This document shows, piece after piece, positions 42,152 to 49,255 of a stretch of 50,757 nt of DNA. The notes beneath the pieces are model-generated. The model saw nothing but the letters and a program-made list of their open reading frames with translations. It ran no database searches and had not been told where the DNA came from. Position numbers and translations under genes: made by a program. The stretch is from Bacteroidetes bacterium RIFCSPLOWO2_12_FULL_35_15 (GTDB lineage: Bacteria; Bacteroidota; Bacteroidia; 2-12-FULL-35-15). The DNA lies in NCBI GenBank assembly GCA_001769385.1, contig MEPB01000109.1:1-50757 (forward strand). Reading direction: 5' to 3'. Every line of letters begins with the position of its first letter. Position 1 is the first letter of the stretch.

Positions 42152-42847
42152 TTACTTTTTAAAAATGTCAAAGAACTCCGCTTCGTAGCTGCTTCCAACA
42201 GGGATTTCTTTACCTGCAATTGTAATATTTTTTTTTCTCACACTTTCAATCTTACTGAAAGAAATGATGAAAGAGCGATGAACCCGAATAAATTCTTTTG
42301 AAGGTAATTTTTCCATGATCCCTTTCATCGTCATTCGGGTAACAACAGGCTTACTGTTATTTTGTATGTAAATTTTCAAATAGTCATCCAAGCCTTCTAT
42401 CAATACAATGTCGTTGATCGCTATTTTGATGAGACTGTAATCAGCTCTGACAAAAAGATAAGCTTCCTGGTTTTTTTCTGATGGTACCAAAGCACTATAA
42501 AAATCATTTGCTTTATTTACGGCTTGTAAAAAACGTTCGTAAGTATATGGTTTAAGCAGGTAGTCAACCGCATTCAGATTAAAGCCTTCCACAGCAAATT
42601 CGCCATAAGCGGTAGAAAAAATAACCATTGTGTTTTGTTCTACTGCTTTATAAAGTTCGATCCCTGAAATGGAAGGCATATTAATATCTAAAAAAAGAAG
42701 ATCCGCTGGAAATTTTCGCAGATATTTTAATCCTTCGGTTGGTCTTGAAAATGTTTTCTGCAATTCAATAATTCCGGATTTTTCACAAAAATGCTCAATA
42801 ATTTTTAGTGCCGGCAATTCATCGTCAATGGCTATCGCTTTTATCAT
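42152..42847 (-). CDS. LytTR-family response regulator
   Basis: This 231-residue protein has a receiver domain (about 2-120) with the acidic pair DD at 8-9, phospho-acceptor Asp54 (DLLFLDINMPSISG) and the Lys in YLLKPYTYERF. The DNA-binding LytTR domain (about 135-231) has YLFVRADYSLIKIAINDIVLIEGLDDYLKIYI, KGIMEKLPSKEFIRVHRSFIISFSKI and IPVGSSY. It overlaps its kinase gene by 4 bp (ATGA) and faces the T9SS/CotH block on the same strand, which is a likely target. I did not find clear LytTR direct repeats in the short 42062-42151 interval. Confidence 0.94.
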   Translation of the reverse strand: MIKAIAIDDELPALKIIEHFCEKSGIIELQKTFSRPTEGLKYLRKFPADLLFLDINMPSISGIELYKAVEQNTMVIFSTAYGEFAVEGFNLNAVDYLLKPYTYERFLQAVNKANDFYSALVPSEKNQEAYLFVRADYSLIKIAINDIVLIEGLDDYLKIYIQNNSKPVVTRMTMKGIMEKLPSKEFIRVHRSFIISFSKIESVRKKNITIAGKEIPVGSSYEAEFFDIFKK

Positions 42848-43890
42848 TTGATATCAAGAGTAAGTGAAACACTATATTCTTTTTCAGTGTCATCAATAAC
42901 AAGTTTATGTTTTAAAGAAGAATTGTATTGCAATCTGTTTTTTGTGTTTTTAACTCCCAATCCACTTTTAAATTCTTCCATACGTTGAACAAAAACCTTA
43001 TTGTTTTTTACAGATAAAAATAACTCATTTTCGGAAATATCAATATTAATTTTGATGGAAGAGTTGCCTTCTGCGTTTACTCCATGTTTGTAAGCGTTTT
43101 CAATAAATGAGATCATGATCAGGGGAGCGATCATTTTATTTTTCTTTTCCCCTGAAATGTTGCATTCCACATGAATAAAACTCCCAAATCTTATTTGCTG
43201 CAGCTCTATGTAGTTTTGAATATATTCGATCTCCTTTTCCAGACTTACATCATCCTTTGAGCTTTCATTCAATACATACCGCATCATGTTGGAGAGCTTA
43301 ACAATTGATGGTGCAACATTATCTGACCGAACGATGGCTAAAGAATAAATACTGTTTAAGGTGTTGAATAAAAAATGGGGATTGATCTGTGATCTCAAAT
43401 ACGACAATTCCAGATCCAGTTTTTCGTTTTCAGTTTGCTTCCACTGGTTGTTTATTTTTATCAACAAGGAGAATACAAGTACAATTAAAAATTGAAAAAT
43501 GAACTTTCCTGAATTATGAAAAACATCGCCAAATGGTCCCGGCATAAATCCTTTTAGTCCACGATGAAATGGCGGGGGCGGTTCTTCCAGATGAAAAATA
43601 TTTTGTGTTTGAAATAAGAATGTAAGAAAGAAAATCAGAAAAAAAGAAAGGATCGCTATCGAGAAAAAAAGAAAATATTTTTTGTTGAAATATAACCTGG
43701 GTACCAGAATATAATAACTGAGGTAGAAAAAAAGAATTAAAAAAACAGAAAAAAGCAAGTCACGAACAAAACCTAAGTCGTTTATGAAATCAAAAGGAGA
43801 TGAAATATCAGGAGTAAATAAAAGGGGAAATGCTAATAATACAGCACAACCCAAAATATGAATAATCAGCTGGTTGACTCTTTTGTTCAT
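42844..43890 (-). CDS. LytS/YehU-type sensor histidine kinase
   Basis: This 348-residue kinase has four membrane helices (about 7-25, 43-62, 70-92 and 130-147). The extracytoplasmic loop between helices 3 and 4 is rich in Pro, Phe and His (EEPPPPFHRGLKGFMPGPFGDVFHNS). The His_kinase domain follows: LDLELSYLRSQINPHFLFNTLNSI with His172. The ATPase region has MISFIENAYKHGVN (N-box) and GLGVKNTKNRL (G-box). It lacks a classical HisKA and belongs with a LytTR regulator, which overlaps it by 4 bp. The His/Pro-rich loop could sense metal or phosphate-like ligands at the envelope, which is speculative. Confidence 0.93.
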   Translation of the reverse strand: MNKRVNQLIIHILGCAVLLAFPLLFTPDISSPFDFINDLGFVRDLLFSVFLILFFYLSYYILVPRLYFNKKYFLFFSIAILSFFLIFFLTFLFQTQNIFHLEEPPPPFHRGLKGFMPGPFGDVFHNSGKFIFQFLIVLVFSLLIKINNQWKQTENEKLDLELSYLRSQINPHFLFNTLNSIYSLAIVRSDNVAPSIVKLSNMMRYVLNESSKDDVSLEKEIEYIQNYIELQQIRFGSFIHVECNISGEKKNKMIAPLIMISFIENAYKHGVNAEGNSSIKINIDISENELFLSVKNNKVFVQRMEEFKSGLGVKNTKNRLQYNSSLKHKLVIDDTEKEYSVSLTLDIK

Positions 43891-43895
43891 TTCTA

Positions 43896-43903
43896 CAAAT
43901 ATA
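43896..43903 (-). promoter_or_regulatory. TAnnTTTG -7 element directly before the kinase start codon
   Basis: On the minus strand it reads TATATTTG, ending 5 bp before the ATG at 43890. It is therefore a candidate leaderless start for the LytS/LytTR operon. Confidence 0.5.
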
Positions 43904-44123
43904 ATTTAAATGTTGAAATGAGCCCTAAGCATATTCTAAATAAAGAGGTGAGTAAGAATATTTTGTAGGTATAAATTTCTATCGTATAGTATTATCACCA
44001 CTATTTAGAATGAAATCAGTGCATCACACAAGGGCTGTGTTCATATCGATATTAGCAGTTGCCACGTTACATTTTTGCTCTTCGAAATATACTTTGTTGT
44101 CACATTGTACAAAAATTATCTGC

Positions 44124-44131
44124 TATATTTG
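44124..44131 (+). promoter_or_regulatory. TAnnTTTG -7 element directly before meaB
   Basis: TATATTTG ends 7 bp before the ATG at 44139. The longer frame from 44010 would run through this promoter, so I place the start at 44139. The transcript would be leaderless or nearly so. Confidence 0.55.
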
Positions 44132-44138
44132 TCCAATC

Positions 44139-45047
44139 ATGTCAGTTACAAAAACACTTATTCAGCAATTACAAAAGGGAGATAAAAAATCCCTTGCACG
44201 TTGTATTACCATTGTTGAAAATGAATTAGATGGCTACGAAGAAATACTAACTTCACTGGATTTTAATCAGCATATTCCTGTTATTGGCGTTACCGGACCT
44301 CCGGGAGCAGGAAAAAGCACGTTGATAAATTCTGTCATTAAAAAACTTACCACGCAAGGAAAATCTGTTGGTGTGATTGCCATCGATCCTACATCCCCTT
44401 TTAATTATGGTTCTTTGCTGGGTGATAGATTGCGTATGGCAGAACATTTTACCAACGAAAAAGTTTTTATCCGTTCCATCGCCACACGAGGTTCATTAGG
44501 TGGATTATCTGTAAAAACAATTGAAATAGTGGATATAATGCGTGCTTTCTCATTTGATTATATTATTGTAGAAACGGTTGGTGTCGGGCAAAGTGAAGTG
44601 GAAATAGTTGGCCTGGCCGATACAACAGTTTTAGTTTTAGTTCCTGAAGCAGGTGATGAGGTACAGGCTTTGAAATCGGGTGTAATGGAAATTGCTGATA
44701 TTTTTGTTGTGAATAAGTCAGACAGAGAAGGTGCAAACATTTTTTTGAAAAACCTGGCTCAATTGGCACATTCGAAACCTTTATCAGATTGGAGTATTCC
44801 TGTGATTAAATCAATTGCTACAACTCATGAAGGTGTTGACGAATTAATTGCTTCTATAAACAAACATCACACCACAGGAGTAAACTCAAAGCGTCCGTAT
44901 CTATTGGTTGAAAAAGCATATCGCTTAATACAAAATCACCGGATGAAAAGTGTTTCGAAACAACTATTACAACAGCAGATTGAAGCGGAATTTAAAAAAC
45001 CTGATTTTAATTTGTATCGTTTTGTGAAGGAGAATGAATTTTATTAA
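44139..45047 (+). CDS. meaB: MeaB/ArgK-like GTPase (methylmalonyl-CoA mutase chaperone)
   Basis: This 302-residue G3E-type GTPase loads and protects B12-dependent acyl-CoA mutases. Walker A is GPPGAGKST at 53-61. It has DPTSPFNYGSLLGDRLRMAEHF, the switch region RGSLGGLSVKT, ETVGVGQSEVEI with the conserved Gln-Ser-Glu, and the guanine-specificity motif VNKSD. The N-terminal helix (MSVTKTLIQQLQKGDKKSLARCITIVEN) and C-terminal tail are typical. The mutase itself is not in this window. It is divergent from the LytS kinase, sharing the 248-bp intergenic region. Confidence 0.94.
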   Translation: MSVTKTLIQQLQKGDKKSLARCITIVENELDGYEEILTSLDFNQHIPVIGVTGPPGAGKSTLINSVIKKLTTQGKSVGVIAIDPTSPFNYGSLLGDRLRMAEHFTNEKVFIRSIATRGSLGGLSVKTIEIVDIMRAFSFDYIIVETVGVGQSEVEIVGLADTTVLVLVPEAGDEVQALKSGVMEIADIFVVNKSDREGANIFLKNLAQLAHSKPLSDWSIPVIKSIATTHEGVDELIASINKHHTTGVNSKRPYLLVEKAYRLIQNHRMKSVSKQLLQQQIEAEFKKPDFNLYRFVKENEFY

Positions 45048-45052
45048 ACTAA

Positions 45053-45160
45053 TGTCATCTCGACCACTCGACTTTGCTAAGTGTAATCGCAGTGGAGAGA
45101 TCTTTATACTTATGTATTTGTTCAATTTAACAAGATTCCTCCGCTACGGTCGGAATGACA
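45053..45160. repeat. MITE-like repeat with 13-bp imperfect terminal inverted repeats
   Basis: The left end TGTCATCTCGACC (45053-45065) and the inverse of the right end GGTCGGAATGACA (45148-45160) agree at 11 of 13 positions. The 108-bp unit has internal complementarity (ACCACT/AGTGG). From memory, TGTCATTTCGACC...GGTCGAAATGACA units are common in Bacteroidota intergenic DNA. It lies 6 bp after the meaB stop. Confidence 0.65.
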
Positions 45161-45190
45161 ATTTTTAAAGGCATGCAAATAAAATTTTAA

Positions 45191-46264
45191 ATGAACCGCA
45201 GAACTCAAACAGCTGATTTATTAAAAGGAATAGCGGTGCTCCTGATGATACAGGTACACATCATAGAGTTATTTGCGAGCAATACAATTTACAACAGCAT
45301 TATAGGAAAGATCTTACTGTTTTTAGGTGGCCCTCCTGTAGCACCTGTCTTTATGGCCATTTTCGGCTATTTTATTGCCGCGTCAAAACGATCTTCTTTG
45401 CAATTAATTATCAGAGGAATGAAATTTTTTGCATTAGGAATGTTTCTGAACATTGCACTGAATTTAAACCTGATCATCTCTGTAAATAGAGGATTGCTTC
45501 AAATTGACCTACTACCTTATATTTTTGGTGTTGATATATTGCAGTTTGCGGGTATTGCAATTATTATTATTGCTATTTTCAAAAAGGCTTTTGAAAATAA
45601 TTTATTTTTTGTTCTGATCTGTATTTTGATCTCCTCTTTTATGGGAAATCTGTTAAGTAATTTTAGTCCGGAAACAGATGTGATGCGCTATATATGCTCC
45701 TTTATTTACGGTTGCAGCAAATGGTCGTATTTCCCATTATTTCCGTGGTTAGCCTACCCATTAATCGGCATTGCGTTCTATCAATTCAAAAAACAATATG
45801 GAGTGACTGATATCAATAAATCCATTTCCGACATATTTAAAAAACCGGAAGCACAACGATTTTTCAAACAAATGATGGGAGTAGTCTTTTTTCTTTTTTT
45901 ACTATTAACCGGCAGATACGCAGTTTCTGTTGCTTCCAACCTGCCTTCCTATTACCACCATGAATTTATTTTTATGGTATGGACATTGATCTTTCTGGCG
46001 CTATATAGTTTCAACATGAATGAAATAAATAATTTTGCCAGAGAATTTATTTTATTCAAATACATCAAATGGCTTGGGAAAAATGTGACCATCATGTATG
46101 TTCTTCAATGGATCCTTATTGGTAATACAGCTACGGAAATATACAAGACAGTTACTTCACCTTTATATTTAGTCATCTACTTTTTTGCCGTTTTAGGAAT
46201 TGCGAGTGGAATAAGTTATTTGTTGATTGGGTTGAAAGAACGGTTTTTCAAAAAAGCTGTTTAA
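45191..46264 (+). CDS. HGSNAT-like membrane acyltransferase (DUF1624-type)
   Basis: This 357-residue protein has roughly ten membrane helices. The N-terminus MNRRTQTADLLKGIAVLLMIQVHIIELFA carries the Asp-Lys-Gly and membrane-embedded His typical of the heparan-alpha-glucosaminide N-acetyltransferase-like family. PVAPVFMAIFGYFIAASKR, LQIDLLPYIFGVDILQFAGIAI and WSYFPLFPWLAYPLIGIAFYQFKKQY match the same group. Members move acyl groups from cytoplasmic acyl-CoA to sugars on the other side of the membrane. It is the only gene between the MITE-like repeat and a convergent neighbour. The substrate is unknown. Confidence 0.8.
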   Translation: MNRRTQTADLLKGIAVLLMIQVHIIELFASNTIYNSIIGKILLFLGGPPVAPVFMAIFGYFIAASKRSSLQLIIRGMKFFALGMFLNIALNLNLIISVNRGLLQIDLLPYIFGVDILQFAGIAIIIIAIFKKAFENNLFFVLICILISSFMGNLLSNFSPETDVMRYICSFIYGCSKWSYFPLFPWLAYPLIGIAFYQFKKQYGVTDINKSISDIFKKPEAQRFFKQMMGVVFFLFLLLTGRYAVSVASNLPSYYHHEFIFMVWTLIFLALYSFNMNEINNFAREFILFKYIKWLGKNVTIMYVLQWILIGNTATEIYKTVTSPLYLVIYFFAVLGIASGISYLLIGLKERFFKKAV

Positions 46265-46318
46265 GGCTGTAAGTCTTGCTAATAATGACGAAATTGGACG
46301 CAATTCCTAACTGTAATT

Positions 46319-47200
46319 TTACTTTGGAAATGAAATTGATACATTAATTGGATATTGTGAAATAACCCCATCAATTTTTGCAGGAGCCCAAGTAGGGCAA
46401 TTATCAATTAACTCAAATATGTTTTTAAGATAACATTTATCGGAAGTGTAAATTAATTTTGGTTCTATTAATTTACCATTAGTATCCACTGTAGCCGTAA
46501 TATAGATTTTTCCATTAAACCAGCCACAAGAAAGGCTTTTTTCTTGTATTCCGTTTCTTAGATAATCTATGAATTTATCATATCCAAGTGGAAACACCGG
46601 TTTGATAATATGAGGAAAATAGAGTGTGTCTTGCCCAGAAATAGTGAAACATTTTCCACTTATAAATACCCCATTATCATAAGTATCCAATCTAACTAAT
46701 TTACCATTAGGATAAAAAGAAAAATAATTTCCATTGAACTTCCCATTTTTGAATTTTGCCATTTCAGAAACAGAATTATCCTCCCGCCATTTTTTTAAAT
46801 TAATAATTGTATCATTATGAAATACTCTTAAGGCCTTCATTTGTCCGGATTCATAATATTCTTTGCTTTCCCCTTCTAGACGATTCTTTATATAAAATTC
46901 CTCTGCTTTCTTTTTTCCATTAGGATAATAATAAACAAATTTCCCATGTTTAAGTTTTCTATCCCAGTCAAGATAGGAACCTGTCATTTGCAAAGTATCA
47001 TTTTTATAATAATCCTCTGCCAAAAACAAATTTACTTTTAATGAATCCTTTATCTTGCGAATTACACTGTGATATTCAGCCGACCGTTCATTATCAACCT
47101 TTTGCCAATATTTATCATAATATTCGGTCTCATATTTTTGAGCCATACTACGGCTAGAAAAAATAAAAAAAGTAAACGCCACTAAAATTAAACGCATCAT
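46319..47200 (-). CDS. YwqK/MORN-like repeat protein with TonB-type C-terminal domain
   Basis: This is a 293-residue precursor with signal peptide MMRLILVAFTFFIFSSRSMA. Middle residues (about 55-185) contain MORN_2/YwqK repeats: KHGKFVYYYPNGKKKAEEFY, EGESKEYYESGQMKALRVF and FNGNYFSFYPNGKLVRLDTY. The C-terminus (about 225-293: NGKIYITATVDTNGKLIEPKLIYTSDKCYLKNIFELIDNCPTWAPAKIDGV) matches the TonB C-terminal fold. Proteins of this combination are common in Bacteroidota envelopes but have no assigned function. It lacks a membrane helix other than the signal, so it is not a classic TonB. It runs convergent with the acyltransferase gene. Confidence 0.82.
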   Translation of the reverse strand: MMRLILVAFTFFIFSSRSMAQKYETEYYDKYWQKVDNERSAEYHSVIRKIKDSLKVNLFLAEDYYKNDTLQMTGSYLDWDRKLKHGKFVYYYPNGKKKAEEFYIKNRLEGESKEYYESGQMKALRVFHNDTIINLKKWREDNSVSEMAKFKNGKFNGNYFSFYPNGKLVRLDTYDNGVFISGKCFTISGQDTLYFPHIIKPVFPLGYDKFIDYLRNGIQEKSLSCGWFNGKIYITATVDTNGKLIEPKLIYTSDKCYLKNIFELIDNCPTWAPAKIDGVISQYPINVSISFPK

Positions 47201-47283
47201 TTTTTGATAAACTTTTGGGATAGTTCGGGTAAAATTAATCTGTTTCTATGCAAAATAACATTTAAAAATTTCAAATACCAAAG

Positions 47284-48771
47284 CTACATCATCTTAAACC
47301 CATCTGCTGCATACAATTCATTTATATCTAATGTTCCCGGATCAATAATATCTGCCCGGTAATGTTCCCGTAAAGCTTTGATCCAACGTTTTCCCCGATC
47401 AGAAAGTTGAAAATCATCCGACATCAAACGTCCTCTTAACACCAGGATTCCCAGATCGGCACCTTCATAAAAATAATTGTCTTTTTGGGTGATCTGCATA
47501 TAGAATGCCTCCTTATCACCAACCACTGATTGTCGGTGAGCATCCATTTTCTTGAATTTAATTTTTTCGTTTTTCTTCATTTCCCAGATACCGGAAGCGG
47601 GTGCCTGTGTTACCAGCTCTAACGTGTTTCTGGTATGTTTAATTACCAATTGACTCCAGCTATCCATGTTCTCAGCCTTTGCCCAGCGATCTGTTAATTC
47701 CGACACATTAATTTCATAAGGCACATCCATCCATTCCAGCATGTGAAATAAAAATAAAGGCACATCGGTCATTGCAAATTTTGCATGATTAGTCAGCGAA
47801 CTAACTCCTGAAATCCGAGGGTTTAATTCGCCTAAATAAATTTCTCCAGCGTCTTTATCAATTAAAAAATCAAGCTCAAAATACCCCTTGTATCCTTCTT
47901 TGCGAAGCTGATCACCAAATTGTTGTGTGTATTTTTTTGCTTTTTCCCTGATTTCAGGAGTAAAAGCATTTCCATAAATTTCGTTACCGCACCAGCCACC
48001 TTTGTAAGGAGTTAACTCCGGGAAACCTACCAATTCCGTCATTAGAGGAGCAACCAACGTTCCATGTTTTGTAACACAACCTTCAATGGCTGTACCATAA
48101 CAATTGATGCGCTTCATGATTTTTACTTCCTTTTCGTTGATTATTTCCTCCTTGTGAAGATCAAAATCTGCTTCATCTGAAATAAAAAATGTGGTATGAC
48201 CCGAATCACCAAAAGGCATTTGAATAACAAGATCTCTCCCAAGTTTTTTAGAAACTTCACGCAGGTGGACATAATCTTTTACAGAGGAAAGGACATAAGG
48301 AACGCAAGCTACACGGGCTTTTTCAGCAATCCGATTGGTATTGACCTTATTATCTAAAAATGTACGTAATGCAGCCGGAGGAAAACAAACATCCAGGCCA
48401 AGTGCTTTTGCATTTTCTTCTGTTTTTTCATTGAACATCAGGAACAATGCTTTTCCCACTTCTCCATTCACACTTCTTGATTTTATATAATCCTTAACTT
48501 CAGGATGAATCAGTAAATAATTATTGATGTCTTCAATACTTTGAAATTCTTCATGGGGCACTTCCTCTTTCGGAGAAAATAAATTGGGATGTAAGCCTTC
48601 GAAACTATCTATATGACTGATGTATTTAAAATTACTGATCCATTCATCCATACCCAATAAATTAAAATTGGTGGCACTGATAAAATAAACCGGAGTTTTA
48701 TTTTCTTTGAAATATTGTTTTATCTCCGGTATTCCTTTTAGTGTTTTTTGATGATTAGTTGGGCTTGTCAT
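47284..48771 (-). CDS. ATP-grasp enzyme of unknown substrate
   Basis: This is a 495-residue protein. The ATP-grasp core (about 120-335) includes DVCFPPAALRTFLDNKVNTNRIAEKA at the start, LVIQMPFGDSGHTTFF in the small-loop region, EVKIMKRINCYGTAIEGCV, and YFELDFLIDKDAGEIYLGELNPRISGVSSLTNHAKF with the metal-binding E-x-N-P-R motif. The N-terminal ~110 residues and C-terminal ~150 residues are specific to this group and not recognisable otherwise. Such enzymes join a carboxylate to an amine or thiol through acyl phosphate. A PLP decarboxylase-like gene lies upstream on the same strand and may supply the amine. The start ATG at 48771 is fixed by homology to a fossil copy at 48967. Confidence 0.85.
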   Translation of the reverse strand: MTSPTNHQKTLKGIPEIKQYFKENKTPVYFISATNFNLLGMDEWISNFKYISHIDSFEGLHPNLFSPKEEVPHEEFQSIEDINNYLLIHPEVKDYIKSRSVNGEVGKALFLMFNEKTEENAKALGLDVCFPPAALRTFLDNKVNTNRIAEKARVACVPYVLSSVKDYVHLREVSKKLGRDLVIQMPFGDSGHTTFFISDEADFDLHKEEIINEKEVKIMKRINCYGTAIEGCVTKHGTLVAPLMTELVGFPELTPYKGGWCGNEIYGNAFTPEIREKAKKYTQQFGDQLRKEGYKGYFELDFLIDKDAGEIYLGELNPRISGVSSLTNHAKFAMTDVPLFLFHMLEWMDVPYEINVSELTDRWAKAENMDSWSQLVIKHTRNTLELVTQAPASGIWEMKKNEKIKFKKMDAHRQSVVGDKEAFYMQITQKDNYFYEGADLGILVLRGRLMSDDFQLSDRGKRWIKALREHYRADIIDPGTLDINELYAADGFKMM

Positions 48772-49119
48772 TGTTGTTGGGTTGATAATTTTTTATATAT
48801 AAATTACAAGGCAATGTATTATGGTACGCTGATTTATTATGATACTTATGAAAGAAAAATGATTTAAACTTTTTTTGATTTTTTTATGATTTTAATTCAA
48901 TTCTTACCACAAGACTAATTTCTGGTACTCCTGTTGGTGTTTTTTGTCCTCTTGTTTTAGTTGTCATTGTTGTTGGGTTGGTAATTTTTTATATTTAAAT
49001 TACAATGCAATGTATTATGGTACGCTGATTTATTATAATACTTATGAAAGAAAAATGATCTAAATTTTATTTGATTTTTTTATGATTTTTTTTAATTCAA
49101 TTATTACCGCTAGAATAAT
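48728..49119. repeat. two-copy tandem duplication (unit about 195 bp) of the ATP-grasp 5' region
   Basis: Unit 1 (about 48728-48920) and unit 2 (about 48924-49119) share long near-identical runs such as AATGTATTATGGTACGCTGA and ACTTATGAAAGAAAAATGAT, plus GTCATTGTTGTTGGGTTG. Each unit covers the first codons (minus strand) and the upstream region of an ATP-grasp gene. Only unit 1 is joined to an intact gene. The 484-bp interval otherwise holds no gene. It is not a CRISPR: only two long units. Confidence 0.85.
48884..48967 (-). pseudogene. fossil N-terminus of a second ATP-grasp gene
   Basis: The minus-strand ORF has 27 codons. It reads MTTKTRGQKTPTGVPEIS and then LVVRIELKS before a TAA. The first part aligns with the start of the intact ATP-grasp protein (MTSPTNHQKTLKGIPEIK). 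The second part is translated upstream sequence of the neighbouring copy, so the rest of this gene has been deleted between the two units. It is too short to be functional as an enzyme. Confidence 0.75.
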
Positions 49120-49255
49120 TTAATCATTACGCCAAAGGCGCATCATAAAAACTTAGATTTAAAAATCATTTTTTATCTTAAAAATCTTTGAAGATCTGCG
49201 TCCCATAATACAAAATACTTCAAAGTAGTTTAATATTTACCAATATCTCATTTCA

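Noticed and set aside
44010-44138. N-terminal extension of MeaB from an upstream ATG
   Set aside because: It would translate through the TATATTTG promoter element; family homology begins at the ATG at 44139.
48728-49119. CRISPR-like array
   Set aside because: Only two long units that include gene starts; no short repeats with unique spacers.
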